From Streptomyces sp. NRRL S-37 (GTDB lineage Bacteria > Actinomycetota > Actinomycetes > Streptomycetales > Streptomycetaceae), in contig NZ_JOIZ01000014.1 of the NCBI RefSeq assembly GCF_000721605.1, positions 100,786 to 164,785 of the forward strand: a DNA stretch of 64,000 nt, written 5' to 3'. The notes below the pieces were generated by a model. The model worked only from the letters and a program-made list of their open reading frames with translations, made no database searches and was not told the origin of the DNA. Position 1 is the first letter of the stretch; each line of letters begins with the position of its first letter. The position numbers and the translations under genes are program-made. Positions 25,017-34,969 of this stretch are shown in pieces.

Positions 25017-25035
25017 TCATTACCTTCGGTAATGA
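25017..25035 (+). terminator. Small hairpin at the end of the sulfur-carrier gene
   Basis: TCATTACC-TTC-GGTAATGA, an 8-bp perfect stem directly after the stop codon. It is unusually AT-rich for this genome and may protect the 3' end or aid termination with the next hairpin. Confidence 0.45.
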
Positions 25036-25059
25036 CGGTCACCGAGCGTTGAGGACGCG

Positions 25060-25088
25060 GCCCCCTCCGTGAGAGAAGCGGAGGGGGC
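25060..25088 (+). terminator. Terminator of thrC-like/sulfur-carrier transcript
   Basis: GCCCCCTCCG, a 9-base loop, CGGAGGGGGC: a 10-bp GC-rich stem followed by AATTCC. Confidence 0.65.
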
Positions 25089-25446
25089 AATTCCATGGGA
25101 TTGAGCGCGGTAGAGTTGGGGAACACGCTCCTGATCCCTTGATCGGAAACATTGAATTCCTGCCGCGGGCCCGACTGGATGTAGCCAAAGTGCGGGCACT
25201 CTTCGCGGCATTTGTGGCCTTTGCGTGGCCCGACTTGCCCTGGAATACGGCGAATTCTCGCCACATTCCGGACCGGCGTCGTCCAGATTTCTCGTCCGAT
25301 TGACCTGTTGCAGACGGCAGTTGGACAGATACATTCAGCCGCGGTCGACGCGTTCCGGCGCACGCCCCCAACCGTTGGGGGGTGAGGTCTGACCCGGATC
25401 CGCGAAGTGTGGATCTGTGCAAGGGCCAGTAATAGGGGAGTTAGGC
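25089..25446. other. Intergenic region / long 5' leader of the cold-shock gene
   Basis: 358 bp without a convincing gene, lower in GC than the flanks. One hairpin, CCCCCAA-CCG-TTGGGGG (25365-25381), lies about 65 bp before the cold-shock start, where leaders of csp mRNAs often fold. I could not fix a promoter. Confidence 0.4.
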
Positions 25447-25650
25447 ATGGCTCAGGGCACCGTCAAGTGGTTCAACGCGGAGAAGGGGTACGGCTTCATC
25501 GCGGTCGACGGTGGTGCGGATGTTTTCGTCCACTACAGCGCGATTCAGATGGACGGCTACCGCACCCTCGAAGAAGGCCAGCGGGTCGAGTTCGAGATCT
25601 CGCAGGGTCAGAAGGGCCCACAGGCCGACATGGTCCGTCTCAGCGCCTGA
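25447..25650 (+). CDS. Cold-shock protein (CspA family)
   Basis: 67 residues forming one OB-fold cold-shock domain. RNP1 is KGYGFIAV and RNP2 VFVHYSAI; it begins [14 protein letters not shown]. It should bind single-stranded RNA/DNA and act as an RNA chaperone. AGGGGAGTTAGGC precedes the ATG. It stands between the sulfur-carrier gene and groEL2 with its own leader and terminator, so it is monocistronic. Confidence 0.96.
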   Translation: MAQGTVKWFNAEKGYGFIAVDGGADVFVHYSAIQMDGYRTLEEGQRVEFEISQGQKGPQADMVRLSA

Positions 25651-25684
25651 ACGCGCTATCAGCCGCAAGCATCTTCTGCCGGCC

Positions 25685-25717
25685 AAGGGCCCGCACCCCT
25701 CAGGGGTGCGGGCCCTT
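25685..25717 (+). terminator. Cold-shock gene terminator
   Basis: AAGGGCCCGCACCCC-TCA-GGGGTGCGGGCCCTT: a perfect 15-bp stem with a 3-base loop. Three imperfect 21-bp repeats of the type GTGCCCGCGGGTGGCCGAG follow (about 25720-25785). Confidence 0.8.
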
Positions 25718-25806
25718 CGCCGTGCCCGCGGGCGGTCGAGCGGTGCCCGCGGGTGGCCGAGGGGCGTCCGCGGGTGGCCGGGCGCCCCGTGTACTCCCCA
25801 TGGGCG

Positions 25807-25833
25807 CTTGCACTCGCATGGGTCGAGTGCTAA
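25807..25833. promoter_or_regulatory. CIRCE element 1 (HrcA operator)
   Basis: CTTGCACTC-N9-GAGTGCTAA: the right half is a perfect CIRCE half-site, the left half matches 7 of 9. Located about 165-190 bp before groEL2. Confidence 0.75.
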
Positions 25834-25842
25834 TCATTGGCG

Positions 25843-25869
25843 TTAGCACTCTGAAGGTGAGAGTGACAA
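25843..25869. promoter_or_regulatory. CIRCE element 2 (HrcA operator)
   Basis: TTAGCACTC-N9-GAGTGACAA: the left half is perfect, the right matches 7 of 9. The two perfect inner halves of elements 1 and 2 are themselves nine bases apart (GAGTGCTAA-N9-TTAGCACTC). Confidence 0.85.
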
Positions 25870-25888
25870 CGAAGGACCGGGTCGGTGA

Positions 25889-27619
<1,731 letters not shown>

Positions 27620-27649
27620 TCCTTCCGAGGATCGGATCCGTCCGTCGTA

Positions 27650-27702
27650 CGACCGAGGGCGGCACCCCCTGTTCCGGCAGGGGGTGCCGCCCTCGGTCGT
27701 TT
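27650..27702 (+). terminator. groEL2 terminator
   Basis: CGACCGAGGGCGGCACCCCCTG and its exact complement around a TTCCGG loop, ending in GTTT: a stem of more than 20 bp. Convergent with the following gene. Confidence 0.85.
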
Positions 27703-28058
27703 CAGGCGGCGCACCACGGCACGCGGCAGACGTGCGGTGCCGCGCCCTGCGGGCACAGGCCCCGCAGCACCGCCTTGCGGACCGCCCGCCAGGTCCGCAG
27801 CGAGCACACCAGGCGGACGCGCAGCTCGACCGGCTCGCGTGCGCCGGCGCTTCGGCCCGGGTGCTCCCAGGCCCACTGTTCCGCCAGGTGGTCGTAGAGC
27901 TCGGCGGTCGTCATCCCGCTGCCGGGGAGCGTGCGGGCGACGTCCCGGCCGACGATCCGGGCGCTCCGGTGCGCCAGGGCCCGGTCGACGACCGAGCCGG
28001 CCCATGCCAGCCCTTCGTCGTCCGCGTAGAGGCCGAAACGCAGCAGGCGTGTTCTCAT
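27702..28058 (-). CDS. Conserved hypothetical protein (118 aa)
   Basis: 118 residues, basic and Arg-rich, with no recognisable domain. It begins MRTRLLRFGLYADDEGLAW and ends with two Cys-containing stretches (GLCPQGAAPHVCRVPWCAA). No signal peptide or membrane segment. Codon bias supports coding. It is convergent with groEL2 and its stop abuts the groEL2 terminator. Function unknown. Confidence 0.55.
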   Translation of the reverse strand: MRTRLLRFGLYADDEGLAWAGSVVDRALAHRSARIVGRDVARTLPGSGMTTAELYDHLAEQWAWEHPGRSAGAREPVELRVRLVCSLRTWRAVRKAVLRGLCPQGAAPHVCRVPWCAA

Positions 28059-28186
28059 CGGGCGACCGTACCCCGGTGCGCGGGAGGCGTCCCGTGACCG
28101 GAGTCACGCCCGGGCCCGAAGGGGAATGCCCCTCCCCGCTTCCCGGTTGGCACTGAACGTGCATTTAATGCGCGTACACATACTGA

Positions 28187-28200
28187 CCGGTATTCGAAGC
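28187..28200. promoter_or_regulatory. Possible operator ahead of the Old Yellow Enzyme gene
   Basis: TACTGACCGGTATT region: the outer TAC/GTA bases form a partial dyad of the size bound by TetR-type regulators. Weak evidence. Confidence 0.25.
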
Positions 28201-28214
28201 GAAGGAGCCCCCAC

Positions 28215-29345
28215 GTGACCGTCACCTCCCCGGACACCGCCGCCCGAGCGGCCGCGATTCTCTCCCGGCCCGTCACGATCAACGGCCTGACCGTCCCCAA
28301 CCGCATCGCCATGGCGCCGATGACCCGGATGTTCTCGCCGGGCGGCGTGCCCGGTGAGGACGTGGTGTCGTACTACTCGCGCCGTGCCGCGGCCGGTGTC
28401 GGCCTGATCGTCACCGAGGGCACGTACGTCGGCCACGAGTCGGCCGGGCTGAGCGACCGGGTGCCGCGGTTCCACGGGGAGGAGCAGCTCGCGGGCTGGG
28501 CGAAGGTCGCCGAGGCGGTGCACGCGGCGGGCGGCACGATCGTGCCGCAGCTCTGGCACATCGGCATGGTCCGCGAGCAGGGCCAGGCGCCGTACCCGGA
28601 GGCTCCGGCGGTCGGTCCGTCCGGGGTGCGCACGGACGGCACCGAGGGCAAGGGGAAGGCGATGACGCAGGCCGACATCGACGATGTCGTCGGCGCGTTC
28701 GCCCGGGCCGCCGCCGACGCCGAGCGCATCGGCTTCGACGGCGTGGAGCTGCACGGCGCCCACGGCTACCTCATCGACCAGTTCCTGTGGTCCGGCACCA
28801 ACCGCCGCACCGACGCCTACGGCGGCGACCCGGTGGCCCGTGCCCGGTTCGCGGCGGAGATCGTGGCGGCGGTGCGCGACGCCGTGTCGCCCGAGTTCCC
28901 GGTCGTCTTCCGGTACTCGCAGTGGAAGCAGGACGCCTACGACGCCCGGCTCGCCGAGACGCCCCAGGAGCTGGAGGCGATCCTCGCCCCGCTCGCCGAG
29001 GCCGGTGTCGACGCCTTCCACGCGTCCACGCGCCGCTACTGGCTCCCGGAGTTCGACGACTCCGACCTCAACCTGGCCGGCTGGACGAAGAAGCTGACCG
29101 GCAGGCCCGCCATCACCGTCGGCTCCGTCGGCCTGAACGGCGAGTTCCTCAAGGCCTTCCAGGGGCAGGGCGCCGAGCTCGGCAGCATCGACAACCTGCT
29201 CGACCGGATGGAGCGGGACGAGTTCGACCTCGTCGCCGTGGGCCGCGCGCTGCTCCAGGACCCGGAGTGGGCGGCCAAGGTGCTGGCCGGCCGCTTCGAC
29301 GAGCTGACGCCGTACGAGGCGGCGTCCCTGCAGACGCTGAGCTGA
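28215..29345 (+). CDS. Old Yellow Enzyme-family NADH:flavin oxidoreductase
   Basis: 376 residues, an FMN TIM barrel. GLTVPNRIAMAPMTRMF at the N-terminus, the active-site ELHGAHGYLIDQFLWSGTNRRTDAYGG and a C-terminal phosphate-binding AVGRALLQDPEW fit the OYE family, which reduces activated alkenes or nitro compounds with NAD(P)H. GAAGGAG precedes the GTG start. The exporter gene follows on the same strand but behind a strong terminator, so the pair may be functionally linked yet separately transcribed. Confidence 0.93.
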   Translation: MTVTSPDTAARAAAILSRPVTINGLTVPNRIAMAPMTRMFSPGGVPGEDVVSYYSRRAAAGVGLIVTEGTYVGHESAGLSDRVPRFHGEEQLAGWAKVAEAVHAAGGTIVPQLWHIGMVREQGQAPYPEAPAVGPSGVRTDGTEGKGKAMTQADIDDVVGAFARAAADAERIGFDGVELHGAHGYLIDQFLWSGTNRRTDAYGGDPVARARFAAEIVAAVRDAVSPEFPVVFRYSQWKQDAYDARLAETPQELEAILAPLAEAGVDAFHASTRRYWLPEFDDSDLNLAGWTKKLTGRPAITVGSVGLNGEFLKAFQGQGAELGSIDNLLDRMERDEFDLVAVGRALLQDPEWAAKVLAGRFDELTPYEAASLQTLS

Positions 29346-29352
29346 TGTCGTA

Positions 29353-29384
29353 CGGACCGGCGCCTTCGTGAAGGCGCCGGTCCG
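29353..29384 (+). terminator. Terminator of the Old Yellow Enzyme gene
   Basis: CGGACCGGCGCCTTC-GT-GAAGGCGCCGGTCCG: a perfect 15-bp stem with a 2-base loop. Confidence 0.8.
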
Positions 29385-29443
29385 AGTCGGCCGATGGCGC
29401 TCCCGGACGCGGGGGCGCCATCCGCATGTCACCCGTTTTTAAT

Positions 29444-29484
29444 TTGCTTAAGTCAATCAATCGCCTTAAAGTTGCCTGAGTCAA
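29444..29484. promoter_or_regulatory. Direct repeats upstream of the MFS exporter
   Basis: TTGCTTAAGTCAA (29444-29456) and TTGCCTGAGTCAA (29472-29484) are 11/13 identical and start 28 bp apart, in an AT-rich stretch ending 33 bp before the start codon. The arrangement looks like a repressor operator; no regulator gene is adjacent. Confidence 0.5.
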
Positions 29485-29517
29485 GTACTGGCCCGAGTCC
29501 CGACGGAGACCTCCTTC

Positions 29518-31002
29518 ATGTCCGACGCACTCGACCGTTCCCCCACGCCCGGCACCGCCGCGCCGCCCAAGACCGGTGCCGTGGTGCCCGTACTGGCCTT
29601 CGGCGGCATCGTGGTCTCGCTGATGCAGACCCTGGTGATCCCGATCGTGGGGCAACTGCCGCAGTACCTGAACGCCTCGGCATCGGACACCGCCTGGGCC
29701 ATCACCGCCACCCTGCTCGCCGCCGCCGTCGCCACCCCGGTCATGGGCCGCCTCGGCGACATGTACGGCAAGCGCCGCATGCTGCTGGTCAGCATGGCCA
29801 TGCTGGTCGTCGGCTCCGTCGTCGCCGGACTCAGCGACTCCCTGGTCCCGATGATCGTCGGCCGTGCCCTGCAGGGCCTGTCGTCCGGTGTGATCCCGCT
29901 CGGCATCAGCATCCTGCGCGACGAACTGCCCGCGGAGAGGCTCGGCTCGGCCACCGCGATGATCAGCGCCTCGCTCGGCGTCGGCGGCGCCCTCGGCCTG
30001 CCCGCCGCCGCACTGATCGCCGACAACTTCGACTGGCACGCGCTGTTCTGGACCTCCGCCGCCCTCGGTGTCGTCGCCCTGCTCCTGGTGGTGGTCCTCG
30101 TACCGGAGTCGAAGGTGCGCACCGGCGGACGGTTCGACCTGGCCGGCGCGGCCGGCATGGCGACCGGACTCGTCTGCCTGCTGCTGGCGATCTCCAAGGG
30201 CGCCGACTGGGGCTGGGGCAGCGGCACCACCCTCGGTCTGTTCGCGGCGGCCGTCGTCGTCCTGCTGGCATGGGGCTTCTTCGAACTGCGCGTCGACCAG
30301 CCGCTGGTGGACCTGCGCACCACCGCCCGCCCCCAGGTGCTGATCACCAACCTCGCCTCGGTGGCGATCGGCTTCGGCATGTTCTCCATGTCCCTGGTCA
30401 TCCCGCAGCTGCTCCAGCTGCCCGAGCAGACCGGCTACGGCCTCGGCCAGTCCCTGCTCGCCGCCGGACTGGTCATGGCCCCGTCCGGTCTGGTGATGAT
30501 GGCGCTGGCCCCCGTCTCCGCGCTGGTCTCCCGCGCCAAGGGCCCGAAGGTGACGCTGATGATCGGCGCCCTGATCGTGGCCACCGGCTACGGCCTGAAC
30601 GTCCTGCTCATGAGCGAGGTCTGGCACTTCGTGCTGGCGTCCTGCGTCATCGGCGCCGGCATCGGCTTCACCTACGGCGCGATGCCCGCCCTCATCATGG
30701 GCGCGGTGCCCGCCTCCGAGACCGGCGCCGCCAACAGCCTCAACACCCTGATGCGCTCCATCGGCACCTCCGTCGCCAGCGCCGTCGCCGGTGTCGTCCT
30801 GGCGCAGATGACCACGCGGTTCGGCTCGTACGCGCTGCCCAGCGAGGACGGCTTCCGCACCGTCCTGGCACTCGGCGCCGGGGCCGCGCTCATCGGCTTC
30901 GCCATCGCCGCCTTCATCCCGCGCCGGCCGGCCGCGGCGGCCGCGCACGCCGCCGCGGAGGGCCTGACCGAGGAGCCCACGGGGGTGGCCTCCAAGGCGT
31001 AG
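29518..31002 (+). CDS. MFS drug exporter, DHA2-type with 14 predicted helices
   Basis: 494 residues, hydrophobic throughout. MGRLGDMYGKRRML between helices 2 and 3 is the MFS motif A, and ASLGVGGALGLPAAALI in helix 5 is the antiporter motif C of the H+-coupled drug exporters. The length suits the 14-helix DHA2 group (EmrB/QacA). The C-terminus is a short cytosolic Ala-rich tail. ATG 29518 follows GGAGACCTCCTTC. Likely substrate is a toxic organic compound, possibly one also handled by the adjacent reductase. Confidence 0.9.
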   Translation: MSDALDRSPTPGTAAPPKTGAVVPVLAFGGIVVSLMQTLVIPIVGQLPQYLNASASDTAWAITATLLAAAVATPVMGRLGDMYGKRRMLLVSMAMLVVGSVVAGLSDSLVPMIVGRALQGLSSGVIPLGISILRDELPAERLGSATAMISASLGVGGALGLPAAALIADNFDWHALFWTSAALGVVALLLVVVLVPESKVRTGGRFDLAGAAGMATGLVCLLLAISKGADWGWGSGTTLGLFAAAVVVLLAWGFFELRVDQPLVDLRTTARPQVLITNLASVAIGFGMFSMSLVIPQLLQLPEQTGYGLGQSLLAAGLVMAPSGLVMMALAPVSALVSRAKGPKVTLMIGALIVATGYGLNVLLMSEVWHFVLASCVIGAGIGFTYGAMPALIMGAVPASETGAANSLNTLMRSIGTSVASAVAGVVLAQMTTRFGSYALPSEDGFRTVLALGAGAALIGFAIAAFIPRRPAAAAAHAAAEGLTEEPTGVASKA

Positions 31003-31021
31003 GCGCGGCGCACCGCGGCCG

Positions 31022-31059
31022 ACGGCCGCCGCCCCGGAATCCTCCCGGGCGGCGGCCGT
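31022..31059. terminator. Terminator after the MFS exporter gene
   Basis: ACGGCCGCCGCCC, a 12-base loop, GGGCGGCGGCCGT: a 13-bp stem between convergent genes. Confidence 0.7.
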
Positions 31060-31170
31060 TCGCCGTCACGGCGGCCGGACGCGGCCGACGGGGCGCTCCG
31101 GACGAGCCCCGGGAACGTCCCCGGGGGGCCGGGCCGCGGAGGCGGGGGAGAGGGCCGGCTCCGGACGGGC

Positions 31171-31740
31171 TCAGAGATTGCCCATCGGCTCGATGTCGAC
31201 CCGCACCGGCGTCCCCCACACGCGCAGCACCTCGTAGTCGGTGAACTCGTGCACGATCCGGTACGCCATGGCGGCCCGGGGCCCGCGCCGCTGGGCCGCG
31301 ATGTACAGCTCCGCCTCGCGCCGGTCCCGGCGCGGGGTGCCGCACAGCTGCCACGCCTGTCCGTTCCACAGCTCCGGCAGCCAGCGCTGCTGCGGCTGCG
31401 GCCGGTCCGCGCGCACCCCGTACCGGGACGGCGCGGGCTCGGCGGGCCGGGCCTGCGGGGCCGGGCCGTTGAACTCGGCGCGGCGGGCGGCGCGGCGCCG
31501 GGTCTCGCAGAGCAGGCACAGGTCGGGGGCGCTCTTGTCGACCGGTCCGGCCGGGTGCTCGGCGCAGCGCGTACGGGGCGCGGCCGTGGTGACGCTCTCC
31601 TCCAGCAGGTCCAGGGCCCGCTTCAGGTCGTCCTTCACTTCGTGCAGCCGGGCGTCGGGGGTGTCGGCGGACAGCGCCTCGCCGTGCTCCCCGAGCACGC
31701 GCAGGGCGCGGCCCAGGGCGGTGAGCTGCGCGTGGTTCAT
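31171..31740 (-). CDS. Hypothetical protein with Cys/His cluster
   Basis: 189 residues from ATG 31740 (GGAGAACC upstream); ATG 31782 has no support. An N-terminal helical part (LTALGRALRVLGEHGEAL...LKRALDLLEESV) leads to RCAEHPAG...DLCLLCETRR, a CxxH...CxxC arrangement that could bind zinc, and then an Arg/Pro linker and a small C-terminal domain. No family recognised; not secreted. The opposite-strand membrane-protein gene starts 101 bp away. Confidence 0.6.
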   Translation of the reverse strand: MNHAQLTALGRALRVLGEHGEALSADTPDARLHEVKDDLKRALDLLEESVTTAAPRTRCAEHPAGPVDKSAPDLCLLCETRRRAARRAEFNGPAPQARPAEPAPSRYGVRADRPQPQQRWLPELWNGQAWQLCGTPRRDRREAELYIAAQRRGPRAAMAYRIVHEFTDYEVLRVWGTPVRVDIEPMGNL

Positions 31741-31841
31741 GGTGGTTCTCCGTAGGGGTCGGTCCAGTATCCCAGCGTGCACCCAAGGGCGAGCATCTAC
31801 GATGCCTGGTCGAACGGGCGGTCGTCGAAGGGTGCGGGGGC

Positions 31842-32471
31842 ATGAACGGAATCGAGCCGGTGGCGGTGGAGTTCTCCGGTGGCGGGCCCGGGGGCCGGTC
31901 CGGTCGTGGGGTGGTCCTGAACTCGGTGCTGTGGGCGTTCGCGCTGACGGTCGCGCTGCTGTTCAGCGCCGCCGTCAACCCGTGGTCCGTCTGGCTCGGC
32001 GTCGTGATCATGCTGGCGGCCGTCGCCGTCGCCGGATGTCTGGTCGGCGGCATCTGGCACCGGGCCGGCGCCGCCGTCCTCGTCTGCTGCGCCGGCTTCG
32101 CCCTGCCGCTGTTCGCCGGGTCCGCGATGTACGACGGCTACATGCGGACCGTGGGCGAGCCGGTGGACGCCGTGGTGACCGGGGTCGTCGACCGGGACCA
32201 GCGGCGCGGCCCGGACATGTTCTGCACGGTCCGCGAACTGGGCGGGGAACGCAGGACGTACGAGGTCTCCCAGCGGGAGAACTGCTTCGGGCAGGCGGAA
32301 CCGGGGGACCGGGTCGTGGTCCGCGAGGACCCGCTCGGTCTGCTCGACCCCCGGCTGCCGGACGGTCCCGGTCAGGGAAGCACCGCGGGGATCACCCTCG
32401 CGAGCACGGCCGGTCTGACGCTCCTCGTCGCCGGCGGTGTGCTGTACGGGGGCCTGCGCCGCAGGGGGTAG
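31842..32471 (+). CDS. Predicted membrane protein, three to four helices
   Basis: 209 residues with hydrophobic segments near 27-45, 50-67, 72-92 and 182-203. Between the third and fourth lies an exposed domain of about 85 residues with two Cys (MFCTVREL, RENCFGQ), probably outside the cell. No catalytic motif or family recognised. It begins ATG 31842 after GGGTGCGGGGGC and ends 18 bp before the convergent murQ stop. Confidence 0.65.
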   Translation: MNGIEPVAVEFSGGGPGGRSGRGVVLNSVLWAFALTVALLFSAAVNPWSVWLGVVIMLAAVAVAGCLVGGIWHRAGAAVLVCCAGFALPLFAGSAMYDGYMRTVGEPVDAVVTGVVDRDQRRGPDMFCTVRELGGERRTYEVSQRENCFGQAEPGDRVVVREDPLGLLDPRLPDGPGQGSTAGITLASTAGLTLLVAGGVLYGGLRRRG

Positions 32472-32489
32472 CCGCTCGTCCCCGGGGTC

Positions 32490-33428
32490 TCAGCCGGACT
32501 GGGCCCGGGCGAGCGCCGCCCGCAGGTGGCCGTCGGACTCCGCGAGGAGGCGGGCGGCCGTCGGGCCGTCCACGTCCGCCAGGACGACCAGGATCGCGTC
32601 CTTGACCTCGCCGTCCGTGGCGGCCAGGGCCCGCTCGACGACGTCGTCCGCCGCGCCCGTCGCCTGCGCGACGATACGGCGGGAGCGGGCGCGCAGCTTC
32701 TCGTTGGAGGCCCGCACGTCGACCATCAGGTTCCCGTACGTCTTGCCCAGCCGGATCATCGTGATCGTCGACAGCATGTTCAGCACCAGCTTCTGTGCCG
32801 TACCGGCCTTCAGGCGCGTGGAGCCGGTGAGGAACTCCGGGCCCACGACGACCTCGATGCCGTGCTCGGCCGCCGCCGCCAGCGCGCTGCCGCGGTTGCA
32901 GGCCAGGCCCACGGTGAGGGCGCCGCGCGCACGGGCGTACGCGACGGCGCCGACCGCGTACGGGGTGCGGCCGGAGGCGGAGACACCGACCACCGTGTCG
33001 TCGGCGGTCAGCTCCAGCGCGGCCAGGTCGGCCTCGGCCAGGTCGCGCGAGTCCTCCGCGCCCTCCACGGAGGTGACCATGGCGTCGGGCCCGCCCGCGA
33101 TCAGGCCGACGACCCGCGCCGGGTCGGTGTTGAAGGTCGGCGGGCACTCGGAGGCGTCCAGCACCCCCAGCCGGCCGGCGGTTCCCGCGCCCGCGTAGAC
33201 CAGCCGTCCGCCCCGGGCCATCCGCTCGGCGACGGCGTCGATGGCGGCGGCGATCGCCGGTACCTGCTCGGCCACGGCACCGGCCACCGTGGCGTCCTCG
33301 CCGTTCATCAGCCGCGCGATGTCGAGCGTCGGCAGCCGGTCGACGTCCGCCAGCTCGGGCCGGAACGCCTCGGTGGTCAGCGTCTCCAACTGGGCACGGA
33401 GATCGTGGTGGTGGGAGGTGGGATTCAT
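32490..33428 (-). CDS. murQ: N-acetylmuramic acid 6-phosphate etherase
   Basis: 312 residues from ATG 33428 (GGAGAGATCC upstream). One SIS domain: GGRLVYAGAGTAGRLGVLDASECPPTF, the MurQ signature ending in LVYAGAGTSGRLG-like sugar-phosphate binding, then GVSASGRTPYAVGAV and RLKAGTAQKLVLNMLSTI, which carries the C-terminal lyase motif. It splits MurNAc-6-P into GlcNAc-6-P and lactate, feeding the NagA reaction encoded elsewhere in this window. The RpiR-type regulator gene lies immediately upstream on the same strand. Confidence 0.95.
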   Translation of the reverse strand: MNPTSHHHDLRAQLETLTTEAFRPELADVDRLPTLDIARLMNGEDATVAGAVAEQVPAIAAAIDAVAERMARGGRLVYAGAGTAGRLGVLDASECPPTFNTDPARVVGLIAGGPDAMVTSVEGAEDSRDLAEADLAALELTADDTVVGVSASGRTPYAVGAVAYARARGALTVGLACNRGSALAAAAEHGIEVVVGPEFLTGSTRLKAGTAQKLVLNMLSTITMIRLGKTYGNLMVDVRASNEKLRARSRRIVAQATGAADDVVERALAATDGEVKDAILVVLADVDGPTAARLLAESDGHLRAALARAQSG

Positions 33429-33557
33429 GGCGGATCTCTCCGGTCCGGGGGTGGGCGGCCTGCCTTCAGGGGCGCGGGGGCGTGTCCGGTGCGCGGTCAC
33501 CGTCGCGGGGGCGCGGCCGGCCACGGACCGTCCGCGGTCGAGAACGGCGCTGCACCC

Positions 33558-34499
33558 CTACGGCCCCTTGCGGAGCACCCGGTGCCGGTGCGCCAACGCC
33601 TCGTACGACGCGGACAGCGCCGGCGCCGCCGACTCGTACGTCCGCTGGGCGACCCCCACGAACAGACAGTCCACGACCAGCAGCTGCCCCGTCCGGGACG
33701 ACATCGCGGCCGGCCGCAGCTCGCTCTCCCGTGCCGTGGACGTGGTCAGGACGTGATCGGCGTACTGCGTGACGGGACCGTCCGGGCGTCCGGTGACCGC
33801 CACCGTCGTCGCCCCGTGCTCGAAGGCGACCCGGAGCGGTTCGATGACGTCCCCGGTCGACCCGGAGTGCGTGATGGCGATCGCCACGTCGCCCGACCGC
33901 AGCTGCACCGCGTTGGTGACGGCGAGGTGCGGATCGCTGTGGGCGTGCGCCATCAGGCCTATGCGCAGCAGCTTCTGGGTGAGGTCCTGAGCGACGAGCC
34001 CCGACGCGCCGACGCCGTACACATCGGTGCGCCGGGCCCCGGCCAGGGCGGCCACGGCCGCCGCGAGCTGCACGGTGTCCAGTCCGGCCGCGGTGTCGGC
34101 GAGGGTCTGCTGCTCGTCGTAGGCGAGTTTCGCCACGACGTCGGCTATGGGGTCGTCCACCGCGATGTCGGTGGTGATGGCGGGCGCGCGCCCGGACTGC
34201 TGCTGGGCGGCGAGCCCGGCCAGGGCGAGGCGCAGATCGCGGTAGCCGGGGTAGCCGAGCAGGCGGGCGGTGCGGACGACGGTGGCCTCGCTGGTGCCGG
34301 TGAGTTCGGCGAGTCCGGTGACCGTGAGGGCCGCGCAGCCGGCCGGGTCGTCGGCGACGGCCTCGGCGACCCGCTGCATGGAGCGGGTCATCGTCGGAGC
34401 CAGCGTGCGCACCTTGGCCGCCAAGGCGGCGGGCGCGGGAGGGGAGGGCGTGCTGCCGCCCGGACCGGTCCCGAAAATTTCCTTCATTTCACGGGTCAC
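33558..34499 (-). CDS. MurR/RpiR-family transcriptional regulator
   Basis: 313 residues. An N-terminal HTH_6 domain (RVAEAVADDPAGCAALTVTGLAELTGTSEATVVRTARLLGYPGYRDLRLAL) is followed by a SIS domain (VYGVGASGLVAQDLTQKLLRIG, VAIAITHSGSTGDVIEPL) that should sense a sugar phosphate, plausibly MurNAc-6-P given murQ next to it. Start is GTG 34499 or ATG 34487; neither has a clear ribosome site, and both lie within the inverted repeat described as its operator, which suggests autoregulation. Confidence 0.9.
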   Translation of the reverse strand: MTREMKEIFGTGPGGSTPSPPAPAALAAKVRTLAPTMTRSMQRVAEAVADDPAGCAALTVTGLAELTGTSEATVVRTARLLGYPGYRDLRLALAGLAAQQQSGRAPAITTDIAVDDPIADVVAKLAYDEQQTLADTAAGLDTVQLAAAVAALAGARRTDVYGVGASGLVAQDLTQKLLRIGLMAHAHSDPHLAVTNAVQLRSGDVAIAITHSGSTGDVIEPLRVAFEHGATTVAVTGRPDGPVTQYADHVLTTSTARESELRPAAMSSRTGQLLVVDCLFVGVAQRTYESAAPALSASYEALAHRHRVLRKGP

Positions 34500-34518
34500 G
34501 GTATGAAAGATATTTTCG
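34472..34518. promoter_or_regulatory. Probable RpiR-type operator
   Basis: CGAAAATTTCCTTCA (34472-34486) and TGAAAGATATTTTCG (34504-34518) are inverted arms matching at 13 of 15 positions, spaced 17 bp. TGAAA/TTTCA cores are typical of MurR/RpiR sites. It covers the regulator's start codon and faces the divergent hypothetical gene. Confidence 0.6.
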
Positions 34519-34555
34519 TTCCGGTCGTGCGGTCAAGAGTGCGCACAATGGAGGC

Positions 34556-34969
34556 ATGACCCCCGACGATCCGCCCGGTGAACCCGGCACCCCCGGACTC
34601 CGCCCGGTCAGCCCCCTGGAACAAGCCTTGCACGCGGCGCGCGCCCTCGTGCTCGCCGATCTGGTCGCGCGCGAGGTCGCCGCGGCGGACGTGGTCTCCC
34701 TCGTCGAGGAGTCCGTCACGCACCGGCGCTGGTGGGTGGAACAGTGGCCGGACGGCGCCGGGTTCCTCGCCGGCCTGGTCGCCCAGGACGTACAGGACGC
34801 CCTGCTGGAGCGGCACGGGCGCTGGCCGCTGTGCCCGGTCTGCGGCACCGGCGACCCGCACGCGCTGGACGTGGAACCGGAACTCGGCCCCGATCCGCAC
34901 TGGGTGTGCCACAAGGCGGGTGTGAAGGTCGCGGCGGTGGGCCGGCTGGGCGGATCGGCCCCCTCGTGA
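34556..34969 (+). CDS. Hypothetical protein with CPVC motif
   Basis: 137 residues. A Pro-rich start is followed by a helical region (EQALHAARALVLADLVAREVAAADVVSLVEESV), then WPLCPVCGTGDPHALDVEPELGPDPHWVCHKAG, a Cys-Cys...Cys-His set that may hold zinc. No named domain recognised. Its stop overlaps the next gene's GTG (GTGA), so the two are translationally coupled. Confidence 0.65.
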   Translation: MTPDDPPGEPGTPGLRPVSPLEQALHAARALVLADLVAREVAAADVVSLVEESVTHRRWWVEQWPDGAGFLAGLVAQDVQDALLERHGRWPLCPVCGTGDPHALDVEPELGPDPHWVCHKAGVKVAAVGRLGGSAPS

